From: Burkholderiaceae bacterium
GTDB lineage: Bacteria; Pseudomonadota; Gammaproteobacteria; Burkholderiales; Burkholderiaceae
NCBI GenBank assembly: GCA_023266335.1
Contig: JAHFQJ010000003.1
Coordinates: 93,625-157,624 of the forward strand
Length of the DNA: 64,000 bases
Direction of reading: 5' to 3'
The position numbers and the translations under genes were made by a program. This document shows positions 1 to 9,560 of the stretch, one piece after another. The notes beneath the pieces were generated by a model. That model worked only from the letters and a program-made list of their open reading frames with translations, ran no database searches and was not told the DNA's origin. Positions within the stretch are counted from its first letter, which is position 1. Each line of letters starts with the position of its first letter.

Positions 1-353
1 AATGCTGCACAATTATTAGTAATTCCAAGCTTTTGCTGCACAACACATGCAGTACTTGGAAAAATATAATCAGATGTTGATGTGGCAACTATAATTAAAT
101 CTATTTGATTTGGTTCAATATTTGCTTTTTCTAGAGCTTTTTTTGCAGAAATATATGCCATTTCGCTAGTGTTTTCATATTCAGCATAATGTCTAAATTT
201 TATGCCCGAACGGCTAAATATCCACTCATCACTTGTCTCAATATTTTTTTGAGCTAATAACTCTACTAAATCATGATTGCTAACTTTTTTATTAGGTAAA
301 TAACTGCCGGTTCCTGCTATTTTAGCTTTATATTTTGATATTGTTTTTTGCAT
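1..353 (-). CDS. fabH: Beta-ketoacyl-ACP synthase III, N-terminal part (runs off the window)
   Basis: FabH condenses acetyl-CoA with malonyl-ACP to start fatty acid synthesis in the cytoplasm. Translating the minus strand from the ATG at 351-353 gives about 117 residues. They include [10 protein letters not shown] near the start, [10 protein letters not shown] near residue 45 and a stretch ending [18 protein letters not shown], all typical of the FabH N-terminal thiolase half. The window ends just before the active-site cysteine expected in the next 10-15 residues. It lies 20 bp downstream of plsX on the same strand, the usual plsX-fabH order, so co-transcription is likely. The reading is open to the window edge. 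The call is from motifs and synteny. Confidence 0.9.
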   Translation of the reverse strand, partial: MQKTISKYKAKIAGTGSYLPNKKVSNHDLVELLAQKNIETSDEWIFSRSGIKFRHYAEYENTSEMAYISAKKALEKANIEPNQIDLIIVATSTSDYIFPSTACVVQQKLGITNNCAA

Positions 354-373
354 ATATAATTTTAGTTAATTTT

Positions 374-1390
374 TTAAATGGAATTTGCAATATTAAACCT
401 ATTCTGCATCTGCTCTATCATATTATATTTACTAGCACGGTATGCATATTCTAAAGCATGAAAAAATGCTGTTTTATCTGCACTGCCATGACTTTTTATC
501 ACTAGCCCATTTAATCCTAATAGAATTGCACCATTGTATCTTCTATGGTCAAATGAACTTCTAATTTGTTTTAAAATATTGTATGAGCATAAAGCACTGA
601 TCTTAGTTAGAATATTTTTACTAAAAGATTCTTTTATAGATGTAGAAATCATTTTAGCAACTCCTTCAGCGGCTTTTAAAGCTATATTTCCCACAAAACC
701 ATCACATACTACTATATCAGTAGTGCCTTTGAAAATATCATTACCTTCAACGTTGCCATAAAAATTTAATCCACTTTCTCTTAAAAGTTGTCCAGCCTGT
801 TTTACTACATCATTACCTTTAATAAATTCTTCACCAATATTAAGTAAACCAATAGTTGGAGAATTTATGTTGCTTACAGCTCTCACCATTATATCTGCCA
901 TATAGGCAAATTGCAGCAAATTATATGCAGAACAATCAGCATTAGCACCTAAGTCTAAAACAGCAGTGCTTGATTTCTTTTGGTTAGGTAAAAAAGTTGC
1001 TATAGCTGGTCTATCAATTCCGGAAATTGTTTTTAATAAATAATGAGATACGGCCATCAATGCCCCCGTATTACCGGAAGATATACAAATATTTGCATGA
1101 TGAGATTTTACTTGCTCAATTGCTAAGCGCATTGATGACTTACGTTTTTTTCGTAAAGATATTTCAATGCTATCATCCATACTTATCATTTCATCAGTAT
1201 GAATAACTTCTATATTAGTATCTGGTTTACTTATAAAATTATGGTAAGCACTATGATTTTCTATTTTCTTTTCATCTCCAACTAATATAATTTTCACATC
1301 TTTATAATTTTTTAAGAATTCAGCACAGGCAGGTAATGTAGCCTCAACACCGATATCACCGCCCATAGCATCTACAGCAATGGTAAGCAT
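374..1390 (-). CDS. plsX: Phosphate acyltransferase PlsX
   Basis: PlsX makes acyl-phosphate from acyl-ACP for the PlsY step of phospholipid synthesis, as a peripheral cytoplasmic enzyme. The 338-aa product has the family N-terminus AVDAMGGDIG, the SSGNTGALMA motif near residue 105, DGFVGNIALKAAEG near 230 and the C-terminal LLGLNGLVIKSHG block. Length is normal for the family. ATG is at 1388-1390. It precedes fabH with a 20-bp gap. The rpmF gene that often sits upstream of plsX is not seen in the 182 bp between here and ndk. Confidence 0.95.
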   Translation of the reverse strand: MLTIAVDAMGGDIGVEATLPACAEFLKNYKDVKIILVGDEKKIENHSAYHNFISKPDTNIEVIHTDEMISMDDSIEISLRKKRKSSMRLAIEQVKSHHANICISSGNTGALMAVSHYLLKTISGIDRPAIATFLPNQKKSSTAVLDLGANADCSAYNLLQFAYMADIMVRAVSNINSPTIGLLNIGEEFIKGNDVVKQAGQLLRESGLNFYGNVEGNDIFKGTTDIVVCDGFVGNIALKAAEGVAKMISTSIKESFSKNILTKISALCSYNILKQIRSSFDHRRYNGAILLGLNGLVIKSHGSADKTAFFHALEYAYRASKYNMIEQMQNRFNIANSI

Positions 1391-1572
1391 ACTTTAGTTA
1401 TTTTAGATTAAGAGCATTTATTATATCATTAAAATTTAAACTATGTAAAAGAAGCCTATATATTTAATCAATTTGATTTGCAGCAAAGTGCATGTAAAAA
1501 TTATGAAGTGGATATAATCACACTAAATAAAATAATTTGTGTATAATATGTGCTTATTAAATGGAGTAGAAA

Positions 1573-1989
1573 ATGGAAATTACATTATCAATTATTAAAC
1601 CAGATGCAGTTAAAAAAAATGTTGTCGGCAAAATTTTACAAAGATTTGAAGATGCAAATTTAAAAATTGCAGCAGCTAAAATGCTTCATTTGACTCGTGA
1701 ACAAGCTGAATCTTTTTATGCTGTTCATAAAGAACGTGGTTTTTTTAATGATTTAGTTGAATTTATGATTAGCGGACCTGTATTTATCTCTGCTTTACAA
1801 GGGGAAAATGCTGTACAAAAAAACCGTGATTTAATGGGAGCAACTAATCCTAAAGAAGCTGCTACTGGAACAATTCGTGCTGATTTTGCTGACAGCATTG
1901 ATGCAAATGCTGTTCATGGCTCTGATAGCGTAGAAAATGCTAAAAATGAAGTAGCATTCTTTTTTGATAGTTCAGTTGTTTATGCATAA
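1573..1989 (+). CDS. ndk: Nucleoside diphosphate kinase
   Basis: Ndk transfers the gamma phosphate between nucleoside triphosphates and diphosphates through a phospho-histidine. The 138-aa protein starts [13 protein letters not shown] and carries the catalytic NAVHGSDS motif, with the active histidine near residue 115. This is close to the usual 141-143 aa. ATG at 1573 has a short purine-rich stretch (GGAGTAG) about 5 bases upstream. A TATAAT box at 1542-1547 is a plausible -10 element without an obvious -35. It stands alone: plsX is divergent and ybeY follows after 217 bp. Confidence 0.96.
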   Translation: MEITLSIIKPDAVKKNVVGKILQRFEDANLKIAAAKMLHLTREQAESFYAVHKERGFFNDLVEFMISGPVFISALQGENAVQKNRDLMGATNPKEAATGTIRADFADSIDANAVHGSDSVENAKNEVAFFFDSSVVYA

Positions 1990-2026
1990 TTTAAGCTCTG
2001 CTGTATTTTAGTATTAAACTTTCTAC

Positions 2027-2133
2027 TTTCTATAGTGCTAACTTAAAATCAAGTACATAATATTTACTTAGTTTGTATTTTTTCAAAATATGTTTAAAAG
2101 CATAAAATCTATCCGTAGTTAGCACTCTAGAAA
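2027..2133. repeat. Short element bounded by 17-bp inverted repeats
   Basis: TTTCTATAGTGCTAACT at 2027-2043 is matched on the opposite strand by 2117-2133 with one mismatch, leaving about 73 AT-rich bases between them. The arms are too far apart and lack a T run, so this is a poor rho-independent terminator. It looks more like a degenerate miniature mobile element, or paired sites, in the ndk-ybeY gap. A partial match to one arm (AGTTAATACTCTAAAA) occurs near 14282. Confidence 0.4.
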
Positions 2134-2206
2134 ATTATATAGATTTTTCTGATAATAAGTATTCTATTTTATAATTCTCAATTTCATAGATATAAAAAAA
2201 TTCATT

Positions 2207-2659
2207 ATGCAATTAGAGCTATCTTTACAATTTCCATATAAAATCCATAAGCATTTTTTACCAAAATCAATAATAAATTTTTGGATTAAATCTGCAATAA
2301 AACATATTCCAAATTTTAATAAAAATTTAATGATCAATATTAGATTTGTGGATAATGATGAAGCACATACACTAAATAAAAACTACCGTCATAAAGATTA
2401 TGCAACTAATGTATTAACTTTTGCATATGATGAGATTGCTGAATATATTAATGCAGATATAGTTTTATGCTGTCATGTAGTTGAAAAAGAAGCATTAAAT
2501 GAAAAAAAAGCGATTTTAGCACATTATGCACATTTAATTATTCATGGATTACTACATGCCTGCAGCTATGAACATGATACAGATAAAAGTAATGAGATAA
2601 TGCAGGGACTAGAAGCTAAAATTATGCTTTATTTAGGCTTTAAAAGTCCATATCTATGA
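2207..2659 (+). CDS. ybeY: Endoribonuclease YbeY (rRNA maturation factor)
   Basis: YbeY is a zinc-dependent endonuclease in 16S rRNA 3' maturation and ribosome quality control. The 150-aa product has the N-terminal NIRFVDNDEAHTLNKNYR block, DYATNVLTF, and the metal-binding HGLLHxxxxxH motif (histidines near 113, 117 and 123). The usual GYDH in that motif is replaced by SYEHD, which keeps the third histidine. ATG at 2207 has no convincing Shine-Dalgarno. The phoH and lnt genes that often flank ybeY are absent here. Confidence 0.92.
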   Translation: MQLELSLQFPYKIHKHFLPKSIINFWIKSAIKHIPNFNKNLMINIRFVDNDEAHTLNKNYRHKDYATNVLTFAYDEIAEYINADIVLCCHVVEKEALNEKKAILAHYAHLIIHGLLHACSYEHDTDKSNEIMQGLEAKIMLYLGFKSPYL

Positions 2660-2719
2660 TGAAATATATTAGAGCAGCACATACTAAAATACACCACTCT
2701 AAATCTAAACGCCAAAAAC

Positions 2720-2806
2720 TATACTAATATTAGTTCATTTTGCGACAAGGCGGCATGAATAATTTTGACGACAACAAAGTTCGCAAATTAAAATTCGATT
2801 AGTATA
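2720..2806 (+). repeat. Dispersed about 88-bp inverted-repeat element, copy 1
   Basis: Left end TATACTAAT (2720-2728) and right end ATTAGTATA (2798-2806) are perfect inverted repeats. The inner flanks TTCATTTTGCGA and TTCGCAAATT extend the pairing imperfectly to about 28 bp per arm, around a centre of about 30 bp. The core AAAGTTCGCAAATT is shared with four other copies in this window. It ends 7 bp from the stop of the 2814-4013 gene. No coding capacity. It is MITE- or REP-like by structure. Confidence 0.7.
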
Positions 2807-2813
2807 TTTAATT

Positions 2814-4013
2814 TTAATAACCAGCATCATCAAACTTATTATTACGCTGATTATTAAAAAACTGCGGTTTTTTACGCAAGCCTAAATTATTTAATAATAT
2901 ACGCACTTGATGAATTAAATAATCAGGTATCACAGATAAACTTATTTCTTCCTCGCCCCCATAGTTATCAGAATGAGAAGGAGCTATAATCATTAGTGGT
3001 ATTTTTTTAATATCAAATGAACCAAAATCCCACACTGAACTTCCATTTGCTAAAAATTCATTATCCCATTCACGGCTGCCTTGCTTAATCACTTCAAGTA
3101 CTTGCTGTACCTGAGTATCATTTAAATTATGCTGCGGTTGAATAATGAAATTTGCCAATTCTCTTAAACGGGTGAGCATACGCACAGCTTTATGCAAAAA
3201 TTGACGCGGCTGATCGTAACACATAAACCTATTAATATAATAAATGGCAGATTTTAAAGAACGTAAAGGTCTAATCGCATGATGTGTAGTGCTGGCTTTT
3301 TCATAGATTGTTCTACGTAAAACCTCTTTATTTAAAGCCTGTACTCTACCTTCCAGTTGTTCATATTCACTAATTAATAATGGGCTATTTTGTATAATAT
3401 TCATCGTCGGTAATTTTGCTAATGAGGCTTTTGTATCTTCAAGCAGTTGTTTTAGTTGATCAATATCTATACTTTTGAATCTTAGTCCTTGATTATCAAT
3501 TCTGTCTAAAATCTCATATAAATCTTTTTCTCTTAATGTAGCTCTATCGCAAAGTAATTTTAGCTCTTTGATATTTTCTAAAAACTCTTCTTTATTATCA
3601 TCATAATCTTCTATTTGAGAATAGTTTAAAATAAATGCTTCAAATTTTAATGGCATTTCTTCAACTAAACTGGTTAAATCTTGCGATACTACATCTATTT
3701 GAGCACTATAAATATACATTTCATCCATATTCAATGATTCAATCGGCGAAAATGAATGCTGCTGGCGGTTGGTATATCTTTGCTGATTTAATCTGCTGGC
3801 TTGTTGTCCAAATTGAGAATTTCTATTTTGATTATTGCTGCGTAGCGAAGAATTAGAGTTAGTGCCTATATCTAACGGAGAATTGTTACAAGGCTTAAAA
3901 AATGCTAGCTGCCCATCTTGCTCCTTCGATTCTTGAGGTCTTTTTTGGTTAGTTGTACGAGCTGGATTTATAGCATCTTCTTCAAAATAATCAAAAGGAT
4001 ACTTCTTATTCAT
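2814..4013 (-). CDS. Uncharacterised 399-aa protein with Q/N-rich N-terminal segment
   Basis: I do not recognise this protein. Residues 1-95 are low-complexity and rich in Asn, Gln and Ser, probably disordered, beginning MNKKYPFDYFEEDAINPA. Residues about 100-260 look alpha-helical, with heptad-like Leu/Ile spacing (LTSLVEEMPLKFEAFI, IKELKLLCDRATLREKDLY) suggesting coiled coil. The C-terminal part contains a conserved-looking DFGSFDIKKIPLMIIAP and an EEEISLSVIPDYLIHQVRILLNNLGL block. No signal peptide or membrane segment is seen, so it is probably cytoplasmic or secreted by a non-Sec route. It is on the same strand as ruvC, 150 bp downstream of it. Sustained open frame and biased codon use support a real gene; function is unknown. 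Confidence 0.75.
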   Translation of the reverse strand: MNKKYPFDYFEEDAINPARTTNQKRPQESKEQDGQLAFFKPCNNSPLDIGTNSNSSLRSNNQNRNSQFGQQASRLNQQRYTNRQQHSFSPIESLNMDEMYIYSAQIDVVSQDLTSLVEEMPLKFEAFILNYSQIEDYDDNKEEFLENIKELKLLCDRATLREKDLYEILDRIDNQGLRFKSIDIDQLKQLLEDTKASLAKLPTMNIIQNSPLLISEYEQLEGRVQALNKEVLRRTIYEKASTTHHAIRPLRSLKSAIYYINRFMCYDQPRQFLHKAVRMLTRLRELANFIIQPQHNLNDTQVQQVLEVIKQGSREWDNEFLANGSSVWDFGSFDIKKIPLMIIAPSHSDNYGGEEEISLSVIPDYLIHQVRILLNNLGLRKKPQFFNNQRNNKFDDAGY

Positions 4014-4163
4014 CTTAAACCTTTAAAAAGTTAAATAACATTCTATTAAATTATTCAATATGCTATCAAATAATTGTTAATTATTATTAATGTTAGTGTT
4101 ATAATTTTGTATCAAATTTTTTATAAATAAAACTTGACGTAATATTTTATTTTAAAACTTTAC

Positions 4164-4643
4164 TCAACGGGTATTGAATTTATTATGCTGAATATGTGTT
4201 ATTGCGCATGCTAATGCATCTGCTGCATCTGAATGCGGAGTATCACTTAATTTTAATAAGTGTTTGACCATTTCCTGCACTTGTTCTTTATTTGCATGCC
4301 CATAACCCACAACTGTTTGCTTAATTTGTAATGAAGTATATTCATAAATATCAGATAAACTGATAGTTGCTGCACATATAGCAACTCCTCTAGCCTGCCC
4401 TAACAATAATGTTGTTTTTGGATTTATATTCAAAAAAATCTTTTCTATACAAACCTGATCTGGCTTATAATATTCGATAATTTCTTGAATTCCTTTAAAT
4501 ATTATAACTAATCTTTGACTAGTTGTTTGTTTTACAGATGTTACAATAGTTCCCGAGCCGATATATATTGAACTACGATTTTCAATTTTTATTAAGCCAA
4601 ACCCAGTATGTTTTAAACCTGGATCAATTCCTAAAACTAACAT
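4164..4643 (-). CDS. ruvC: Crossover junction endodeoxyribonuclease RuvC
   Basis: RuvC resolves Holliday junctions together with RuvAB. The protein begins [16 protein letters not shown] and has the acidic catalytic residues in GIDPG, in VCIEKIF near residue 66, and in HSDAADALA near 138. I take the ATG at 4641-4643 as the start (159 aa). An upstream in-frame TTG at 4649 would add only two residues and does not fit the family N-terminus. The start overlaps the end of the M61 peptidase gene by 7 bp, implying translational coupling. ruvA and ruvB are not in the window. Confidence 0.93.
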   Translation of the reverse strand: MLVLGIDPGLKHTGFGLIKIENRSSIYIGSGTIVTSVKQTTSQRLVIIFKGIQEIIEYYKPDQVCIEKIFLNINPKTTLLLGQARGVAICAATISLSDIYEYTSLQIKQTVVGYGHANKEQVQEMVKHLLKLSDTPHSDAADALACAITHIQHNKFNTR

Positions 4644-6457
4644 AACCAAGTATTTTCTAAGTTACAATTCATATCTATAGTTAAGCTAAATTTTAAACAC
4701 TGCCTATCGTTACATTTTATCATTATTTGTTTGAGTTGTCGATTTTTGATATAATGTAGCAATAAATCTTCACTTTTATCAATTCTTTCAAAAATTTCAT
4801 CAGCATTTTTTGGTAGAATCATAATATTATTTATACTAATTAAAATATCTCCTGCCATAAATCCTGCTTTATAAGCTAAACCATGCATGTTAACTTTATC
4901 TAAGATTATAAAAGTCTGATTTTTATCATATTGTATACCCCAATCAGTCTTATACTCTATGTTTTTTATGCAATTAACGCCAAAATGTTGTAAATATTCT
5001 ATAAACGGCAATTCCTGAATTAAGTCCGTATTAAATATCCAACTATACAAAACTGATTTTAAGTCTAATCCCGTAGAAATTTGAATATCTTGTATGAATG
5101 AATTATAGCATATTCCTTTTTTATCTTTAGAATTATAAAAATTACGCCCATATTTATTAAACATGAATATTATTACATCATCTAAGCTAGATTTATTATC
5201 ACTATGAATTCTAATATGTAAATCAAGGCAGAGTGCAATTATAGTACCTTTAATATAATAGCTAATATTTGCATTATGGCTATTTTCATTAGGCTGGTAA
5301 TGTTTTATCCATGCATCTGCACTAGCTTCATATAAGCTTTGTTCATAATGTCCTTGATATTTGTAAATAGCATTAAGATTTTTTTCAATAAGATTTATAT
5401 ATTTCTGCTTATTAATAATTTTAGCTTTATATAAAAATAAATCATCGTAGTAACTAGTGAAACCTTCAAAAATCCATAATAAACTTGTATCAAATTCTTG
5501 CTGAAAATCTACATCAATAAATGACTGCGGTTTTACTCTTTTTACCCACCAGCTATGAAAATATTCATGACTACATAACCCTAAAAATTCTATATATTTT
5601 TCATTTATTTTATCTTTATTTGTGCAATTATTGATATATAAATTTTCAGGACCACATGCTAAAACGGTGCTTGCTTTATGTTCTAATCCCCCGTAAGAAT
5701 CTTGGGCAACATGTGTTATGAATAAATATTTATAATCAATATTTTTCTGCAAAGCACTACATATATCATTATTCTCTATTTCATTTAAATGCGTTTTATA
5801 TTCATTTTCGCAACCAAAAAACTTATCTTGCTCATTGCAAATAGTATGAATATCCTCATTTATTTTATTTATATCTATATTATGCGGAACATCGCCGCTA
5901 AAGACTATTTTATATTCTTTTTTATCACATTTTTGATTGGTCAAGTAATGATTATCTTTAAGAATTATAATTGGAGTATCGCAAAGCTCTTCAAAATTTT
6001 TAGCATTATATATTAAATTATCAGGATTTTGAGCTAAAGTTGTAAATACTCGATAATTATTTTGTATATTTACTTTTATTTGTAATGGCTTATTTTTAAA
6101 TTCTTCGGCATAAATAAAAGATGCTGCTCCATTTATTTGTATACGTTCATCATCACAATAATTACCGCGTACTGACCTATCAGCAGCATATAATGTATAA
6201 GTTACCATTACATCAGAGTTTATTTTATCTATATACCACTTACTAATATTTGGTTTATGAATAAATATTTCATGATTTAAACTATCATAAGCTTTTATAT
6301 TAATAATGTGCTTTGCAAAATCGCGTATCATATAGCTACCTGCAATATAGCATGGCATATATAAACTTATACCGTTTTGCATATGTTCTGCTGGAATAGC
6401 TAAGCTAATTTCTATAGAATTATTGTACCTATTACTTGGCTGTATATTATATTGCAT
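4637..6457 (-). CDS. M61-family metallopeptidase with PDZ domain
   Basis: This is a glycyl-aminopeptidase-like M61 peptidase. The sequence shows the N-terminal beta domain ([16 protein letters not shown]), the zinc site HEYFH near residues 297-301 followed by SWWVKRVKP, the downstream glutamate in [11 protein letters not shown], and a C-terminal PDZ domain with a [19 protein letters not shown] carboxylate-binding region. The family N-terminus aligns with MQYNIQP, so I start at the ATG at 6455-6457 (606 aa). A TTG at 6527-6529 would add 24 residues with no family support. No signal peptide is visible, so it is probably cytoplasmic. Its 3' end overlaps the ruvC start. Confidence 0.9.
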   Translation of the reverse strand: MQYNIQPSNRYNNSIEISLAIPAEHMQNGISLYMPCYIAGSYMIRDFAKHIINIKAYDSLNHEIFIHKPNISKWYIDKINSDVMVTYTLYAADRSVRGNYCDDERIQINGAASFIYAEEFKNKPLQIKVNIQNNYRVFTTLAQNPDNLIYNAKNFEELCDTPIIILKDNHYLTNQKCDKKEYKIVFSGDVPHNIDINKINEDIHTICNEQDKFFGCENEYKTHLNEIENNDICSALQKNIDYKYLFITHVAQDSYGGLEHKASTVLACGPENLYINNCTNKDKINEKYIEFLGLCSHEYFHSWWVKRVKPQSFIDVDFQQEFDTSLLWIFEGFTSYYDDLFLYKAKIINKQKYINLIEKNLNAIYKYQGHYEQSLYEASADAWIKHYQPNENSHNANISYYIKGTIIALCLDLHIRIHSDNKSSLDDVIIFMFNKYGRNFYNSKDKKGICYNSFIQDIQISTGLDLKSVLYSWIFNTDLIQELPFIEYLQHFGVNCIKNIEYKTDWGIQYDKNQTFIILDKVNMHGLAYKAGFMAGDILISINNIMILPKNADEIFERIDKSEDLLLHYIKNRQLKQIMIKCNDRQCLKFSLTIDMNCNLENTWLC

Positions 6458-6563
6458 AATTTTTATATTGTGGAGTTTATGGTATATTATACTTGTCTTC
6501 GTAGAGGTTTTACCAATCAAATTATACAATCCATCTATAATTATCTATAGCCATCCTTATGAA

Positions 6564-7040
6564 TTAAGACTTAACATCTAATAAACTGCGTAACATCCAT
6601 GCAGTTTTTTCATGAATTTGAATACGCTGTGTTAATAAATCAGCACTTGCTTCATCACTAGCTTTTTCAATAATAGAAAATAAACTGCGGGCTGTTCTCA
6701 CTACAGATTCATGCCCTTCAACTAATAATTTAACCATATCAAGTGCAGGCGGTATTTCTTTATTTTCACTAATTGAAGTTAATGCAGAGAATTCCGAGTA
6801 AGTTCCAGGTGCATTATGACCTAATGCACGAATACGCTCAGCTATTAAATCTACAGCTGCCGCCAATTCAATATATTGAGTTTCAAACATTAAATGTAAA
6901 GTTTGAAACATTGGACCAACTACATTCCAATGGAAATAATGCGTTTTTAAATACAGAGTGTATGTATCTGCTAACACATGAGAAAGACCTTTTGAGATTT
7001 CTAAACGGTGTGGCTCTGATATGCCAATATTTATCTGCAT
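6564..7040 (-). CDS. dps: Dps-family DNA-binding ferritin-like protein
   Basis: Dps forms a dodecamer that oxidises and stores iron and protects DNA from peroxide. The 158-aa protein has the inter-subunit ferroxidase residues in THYFHWNVVGP, a second histidine in FQTLHLMFE, and the D/E pair in AVDLIAERIRALG. The short N-terminus (MQINIGISEPHRLEI) has no lysine-rich DNA-binding tail. It is the first gene of the minus-strand group that leads to the M61 peptidase and ruvC, although about 100 bp separates it from the peptidase. A structured inverted repeat lies 63-144 bp upstream of its start. Confidence 0.95.
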   Translation of the reverse strand: MQINIGISEPHRLEISKGLSHVLADTYTLYLKTHYFHWNVVGPMFQTLHLMFETQYIELAAAVDLIAERIRALGHNAPGTYSEFSALTSISENKEIPPALDMVKLLVEGHESVVRTARSLFSIIEKASDEASADLLTQRIQIHEKTAWMLRSLLDVKS

Positions 7041-7102
7041 AATGTATCCTTTATTATAAATAGCTTATATACAACATATATAACTAAATTAAAATAATTT
7101 TC

Positions 7103-7184
7103 ACTGGGCTATATGCTGTTTATAAAATTTACATTTGCTGAAAAAGAGAGAATACAAATGTATGCTTGAAAGGAATAACCCAGT
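7103..7184. repeat. Nested inverted repeat upstream of dps
   Basis: Outer arms ACTGGGCTAT (7103-7112) and ATAACCCAGT (7175-7184) pair at 9 of 10 positions. Inside them ACATTTG (7131-7137) and CAAATGT (7155-7161) pair perfectly around a 17-base purine-rich loop. The structure could be a stem-loop in the dps leader (minus strand), or the remains of a small palindromic element. No poly-T follows on either strand. The rest of the 428-bp gap 7041-7468 holds a dispersed repeat copy at 7251-7338 and otherwise nothing I can identify. Confidence 0.4.
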
Positions 7185-7250
7185 AAAACCAATTGAGGCA
7201 AGTATATATAATAAGTTTATCGCAACAAAAATGCAAGGAATCACAATCAA

Positions 7251-7338
7251 TATACTAATTGTAGTTCATTATGCGACAACGCAGCAGGAATAAATTATGA
7301 CGACTATGAAGTTCTCAAATTGAAATCTGGTTAGCATA
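7251..7338 (+). repeat. Dispersed about 88-bp inverted-repeat element, copy 2
   Basis: Ends are TATACTAAT (7251-7259) and a slightly decayed GGTTAGCATA (7329-7338). The left flank GTAGTTCATTATGCGAC and right flank GAAGTTCTCAAATTGAAAT match the other copies with a few substitutions. It lies downstream of exbD and upstream of dps, both on the minus strand, and occupies intergenic DNA only. Confidence 0.68.
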
Positions 7339-7468
7339 GATGCAGATTATATTACAAAAATACATTGCTAGTAATTGCAATGATTACGCCATGCCCTCTC
7401 TAAATTTATTTAACAAAAAATTCTTATTGGTGTATTATGTACAAAACCATTGACTTTATGATTTTAAT

Positions 7469-7885
7469 CTATTTAACAGAATTAGCATCTACTACAAAAG
7501 CGATTTTATATAAACCAGCTTGCTGTGCTTTTGCCATAACTTTAGCCACCCACTGATAAGAAGTTTGATTATCTGCTCTTAATTGAATGCCGGCATCTTT
7601 ATTTTCTTGAGCTTGCTGTGATAATTTACTATCTAATTCTTCTATACTTATTTTTTGACTATCCCAAAATATTGAACCTTGTGCATCAATTGAAATGCTG
7701 ATATTTTTTGCTCTAGCTTCAATTTGCTTAGCCTGCTCTTTAGGCAAGTCAACTTTTACTGCATGCGTGAGCAACGGAGCAGTAATAATAAATATCACTA
7801 ATAATACCAGCATTACATCAATTAATGGTGTCATGTTAATATCTGATATTGGGTCATCATTATCATTAAATCCTTCAAAAGACAT
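7469..7885 (-). CDS. exbD: Biopolymer transport protein ExbD/TolR family
   Basis: ExbD works with ExbB as the proton-driven motor for TonB, or TolR/TolQ for Tol, in the inner membrane. The 138-aa product has a short cytoplasmic N-terminus, the conserved SDINMTPLIDVMLVLLVIF transmembrane helix with its essential aspartate, and a periplasmic domain of about 95 residues. It is 28 bp downstream of exbB on the same strand. No tonB or tolA lies in the window. A TonB-dependent receptor at 26602 is a possible client. Confidence 0.9.
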   Translation of the reverse strand: MSFEGFNDNDDPISDINMTPLIDVMLVLLVIFIITAPLLTHAVKVDLPKEQAKQIEARAKNISISIDAQGSIFWDSQKISIEELDSKLSQQAQENKDAGIQLRADNQTSYQWVAKVMAKAQQAGLYKIAFVVDANSVK

Positions 7886-7913
7886 AATAACTCCTAGATT
7901 TATTTGTTATTTG

Positions 7914-8558
7914 TTATTTGTTAGTAATGCTGTTATGTATATCTCTAGCAAACCCGTCTAAATATTGATAAACAAATTTAGATTTTTTACTTAAAATATT
8001 ATATGCCACTACCGCAGGTAAAGCTACGATTAAACCAAATGCAGTCATAATTAATGATTCACCCACAGGACCGGCAATTTTATCAATCGAAACCTGACCT
8101 TGACCAGCAATGCTGATTAAAGCATGATAAATTCCCCATACTGTACCAAATAATCCAACAAATGGAGAAGTGCTGCCGACGGTAGCTAAAAAATTATGCC
8201 CTGTATGAATTTTATTATGTAATTTTTGCAGACTAATTCGTAAATTTCTCCATACAATCTGATTTAGCGGCAGGTTAGACTGCTGACCGGATACATGTTT
8301 AGCTTCTAATAGACAGTTTGCAATTTCACTGCTGTATTGGGGATCTTTTTTACTAATATCTTCTATACCTTTAACCAAACTTTCTTGTTCCCAGAAAGAT
8401 TGAACTGCTTTAGGAATATTTTTAGAAATATATTTTAATACTAAATATTTATAAATAAATATTACCCAAGTTACTGTGGATAATATAAGAAGAAGAATAG
8501 CGATTGTATGTGATATGGCATCGCCTTGTAAGAGTACATCAATTATACTTTTCTGCAT
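7914..8558 (-). CDS. exbB: Biopolymer transport protein ExbB/TolQ family
   Basis: This is the proton channel subunit of the ExbBD energiser. The 214-aa protein has three hydrophobic segments: near residues 15-38, near 125-148 within LATVGSTSPFVGLFGTVWG, and near 165-188 with GPVGESLIMTAFGLIVALP. Those last two motifs are characteristic of the ExbB branch and favour it over TolQ. ATG is at 8556-8558. It is upstream of exbD in the normal exbB-exbD order. Confidence 0.92.
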   Translation of the reverse strand: MQKSIIDVLLQGDAISHTIAILLLILSTVTWVIFIYKYLVLKYISKNIPKAVQSFWEQESLVKGIEDISKKDPQYSSEIANCLLEAKHVSGQQSNLPLNQIVWRNLRISLQKLHNKIHTGHNFLATVGSTSPFVGLFGTVWGIYHALISIAGQGQVSIDKIAGPVGESLIMTAFGLIVALPAVVAYNILSKKSKFVYQYLDGFARDIHNSITNK

Positions 8559-8720
8559 ATAGCTTAATCTCCTGTATAAAATAAATAATACAACACTAAG
8601 TTTAATTTATAAACTTTACATTTTCAATAAATCACCATCAATTGAGAATAATTATTAATTAGATTTAGACTAAGTATAGCAGAAAATTACATATGCAGGC
8701 AATATATAATTGCCAATATT

Positions 8721-8750
8721 TTGAGTAAGCACTCCATCATATGATATAAT
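8721..8750 (+). promoter_or_regulatory. Sigma-70-type promoter for yebC
   Basis: TTGAGT at 8721-8726 and a perfect TATAAT at 8745-8750 are separated by 18 bp, about 60 bp before the yebC start. This is one of the clearest housekeeping promoters in the window. Predicted from consensus only. Confidence 0.6.
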
Positions 8751-8809
8751 TTTTCTGCGGAAATCATACAAATAAAATATATATAATTAGTAAAATTCTA
8801 GGAAATAAT

Positions 8810-9538
8810 ATGGCTGGACACTCAAAATGGGCAAATATTAAACATAAAAAAGCTGCAACCGATGCAAAACGAGGTAAAATTTGGACACGACTTATTAAAG
8901 AAATTACCGTGGCATCTAGATTAGCTGGGGACGATACTTCAACTAATCCAAGATTACGTTTAGCCATTGATAAAGCAACTAGTGCTAATATGCCTAAAGA
9001 TAATATCCACCGTGCAATACAAAGAGGAATTGGTGATACAGACAATATAAACTATGAAGAAGCACGCTATGAGGGTTATGGTATTGGCGGAGTAGCTATT
9101 ATTGTAGACTGCTTAACTGATAACCGCACTAGAACGGTTGCTGAAGTTAGGCATGCCTTTAGTAAATATGGTGGTAATATGGGGGCTGAAGGTTCAGTAT
9201 CATTTATATTTAAACACAGCGGTAATATTTTATTCAATAACAATATAAATGCAGATAAACTAATTGAAATTTCTTTAGAGCATGGTGCAGATGATGTAAT
9301 TACTAATGAAGATGGCTATTTTGAAGTAGTTTGCAGTCCTTATGATTTTGTAAACTTAAAGGATACATTAGAGCAATCCGGCTTTAAATCAGAGTTTTCA
9401 GAAGTGGGAATGATGGCTGAAAATCATGTAGAATTAAATGCTATTGACAGTGTAAAAATGCAAAAAATTTTGGATGCATTAGAAAATTTAGATGATGTAC
9501 AAGAAGTATATCATAATGCTATTTTACACAATGAATAA
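8810..9538 (+). CDS. yebC: YebC/PmpR-family protein
   Basis: YebC proteins are cytoplasmic. They were long described as transcriptional regulators and more recently linked to translation of difficult peptide motifs. The 242-aa product opens with the family signature [23 protein letters not shown] and carries [14 protein letters not shown] and [14 protein letters not shown]. Length is normal. In many bacteria yebC precedes ruvC; here ruvC is about 4 kb away on the other strand. In many betaproteobacteria yebC is next to purD, as it is here. Confidence 0.95.
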   Translation: MAGHSKWANIKHKKAATDAKRGKIWTRLIKEITVASRLAGDDTSTNPRLRLAIDKATSANMPKDNIHRAIQRGIGDTDNINYEEARYEGYGIGGVAIIVDCLTDNRTRTVAEVRHAFSKYGGNMGAEGSVSFIFKHSGNILFNNNINADKLIEISLEHGADDVITNEDGYFEVVCSPYDFVNLKDTLEQSGFKSEFSEVGMMAENHVELNAIDSVKMQKILDALENLDDVQEVYHNAILHNE

Positions 9539-9560
9539 ATTATGACAGCTATGTACACAT

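Noticed and set aside
7914..8558. Assignment as TolQ rather than ExbB
   Set aside because: LATVGSTSPFVGLFGTVWG and the GPVGESLIMTAFGL helix fit the ExbB branch, and no tolA, tolB or pal is adjacent.
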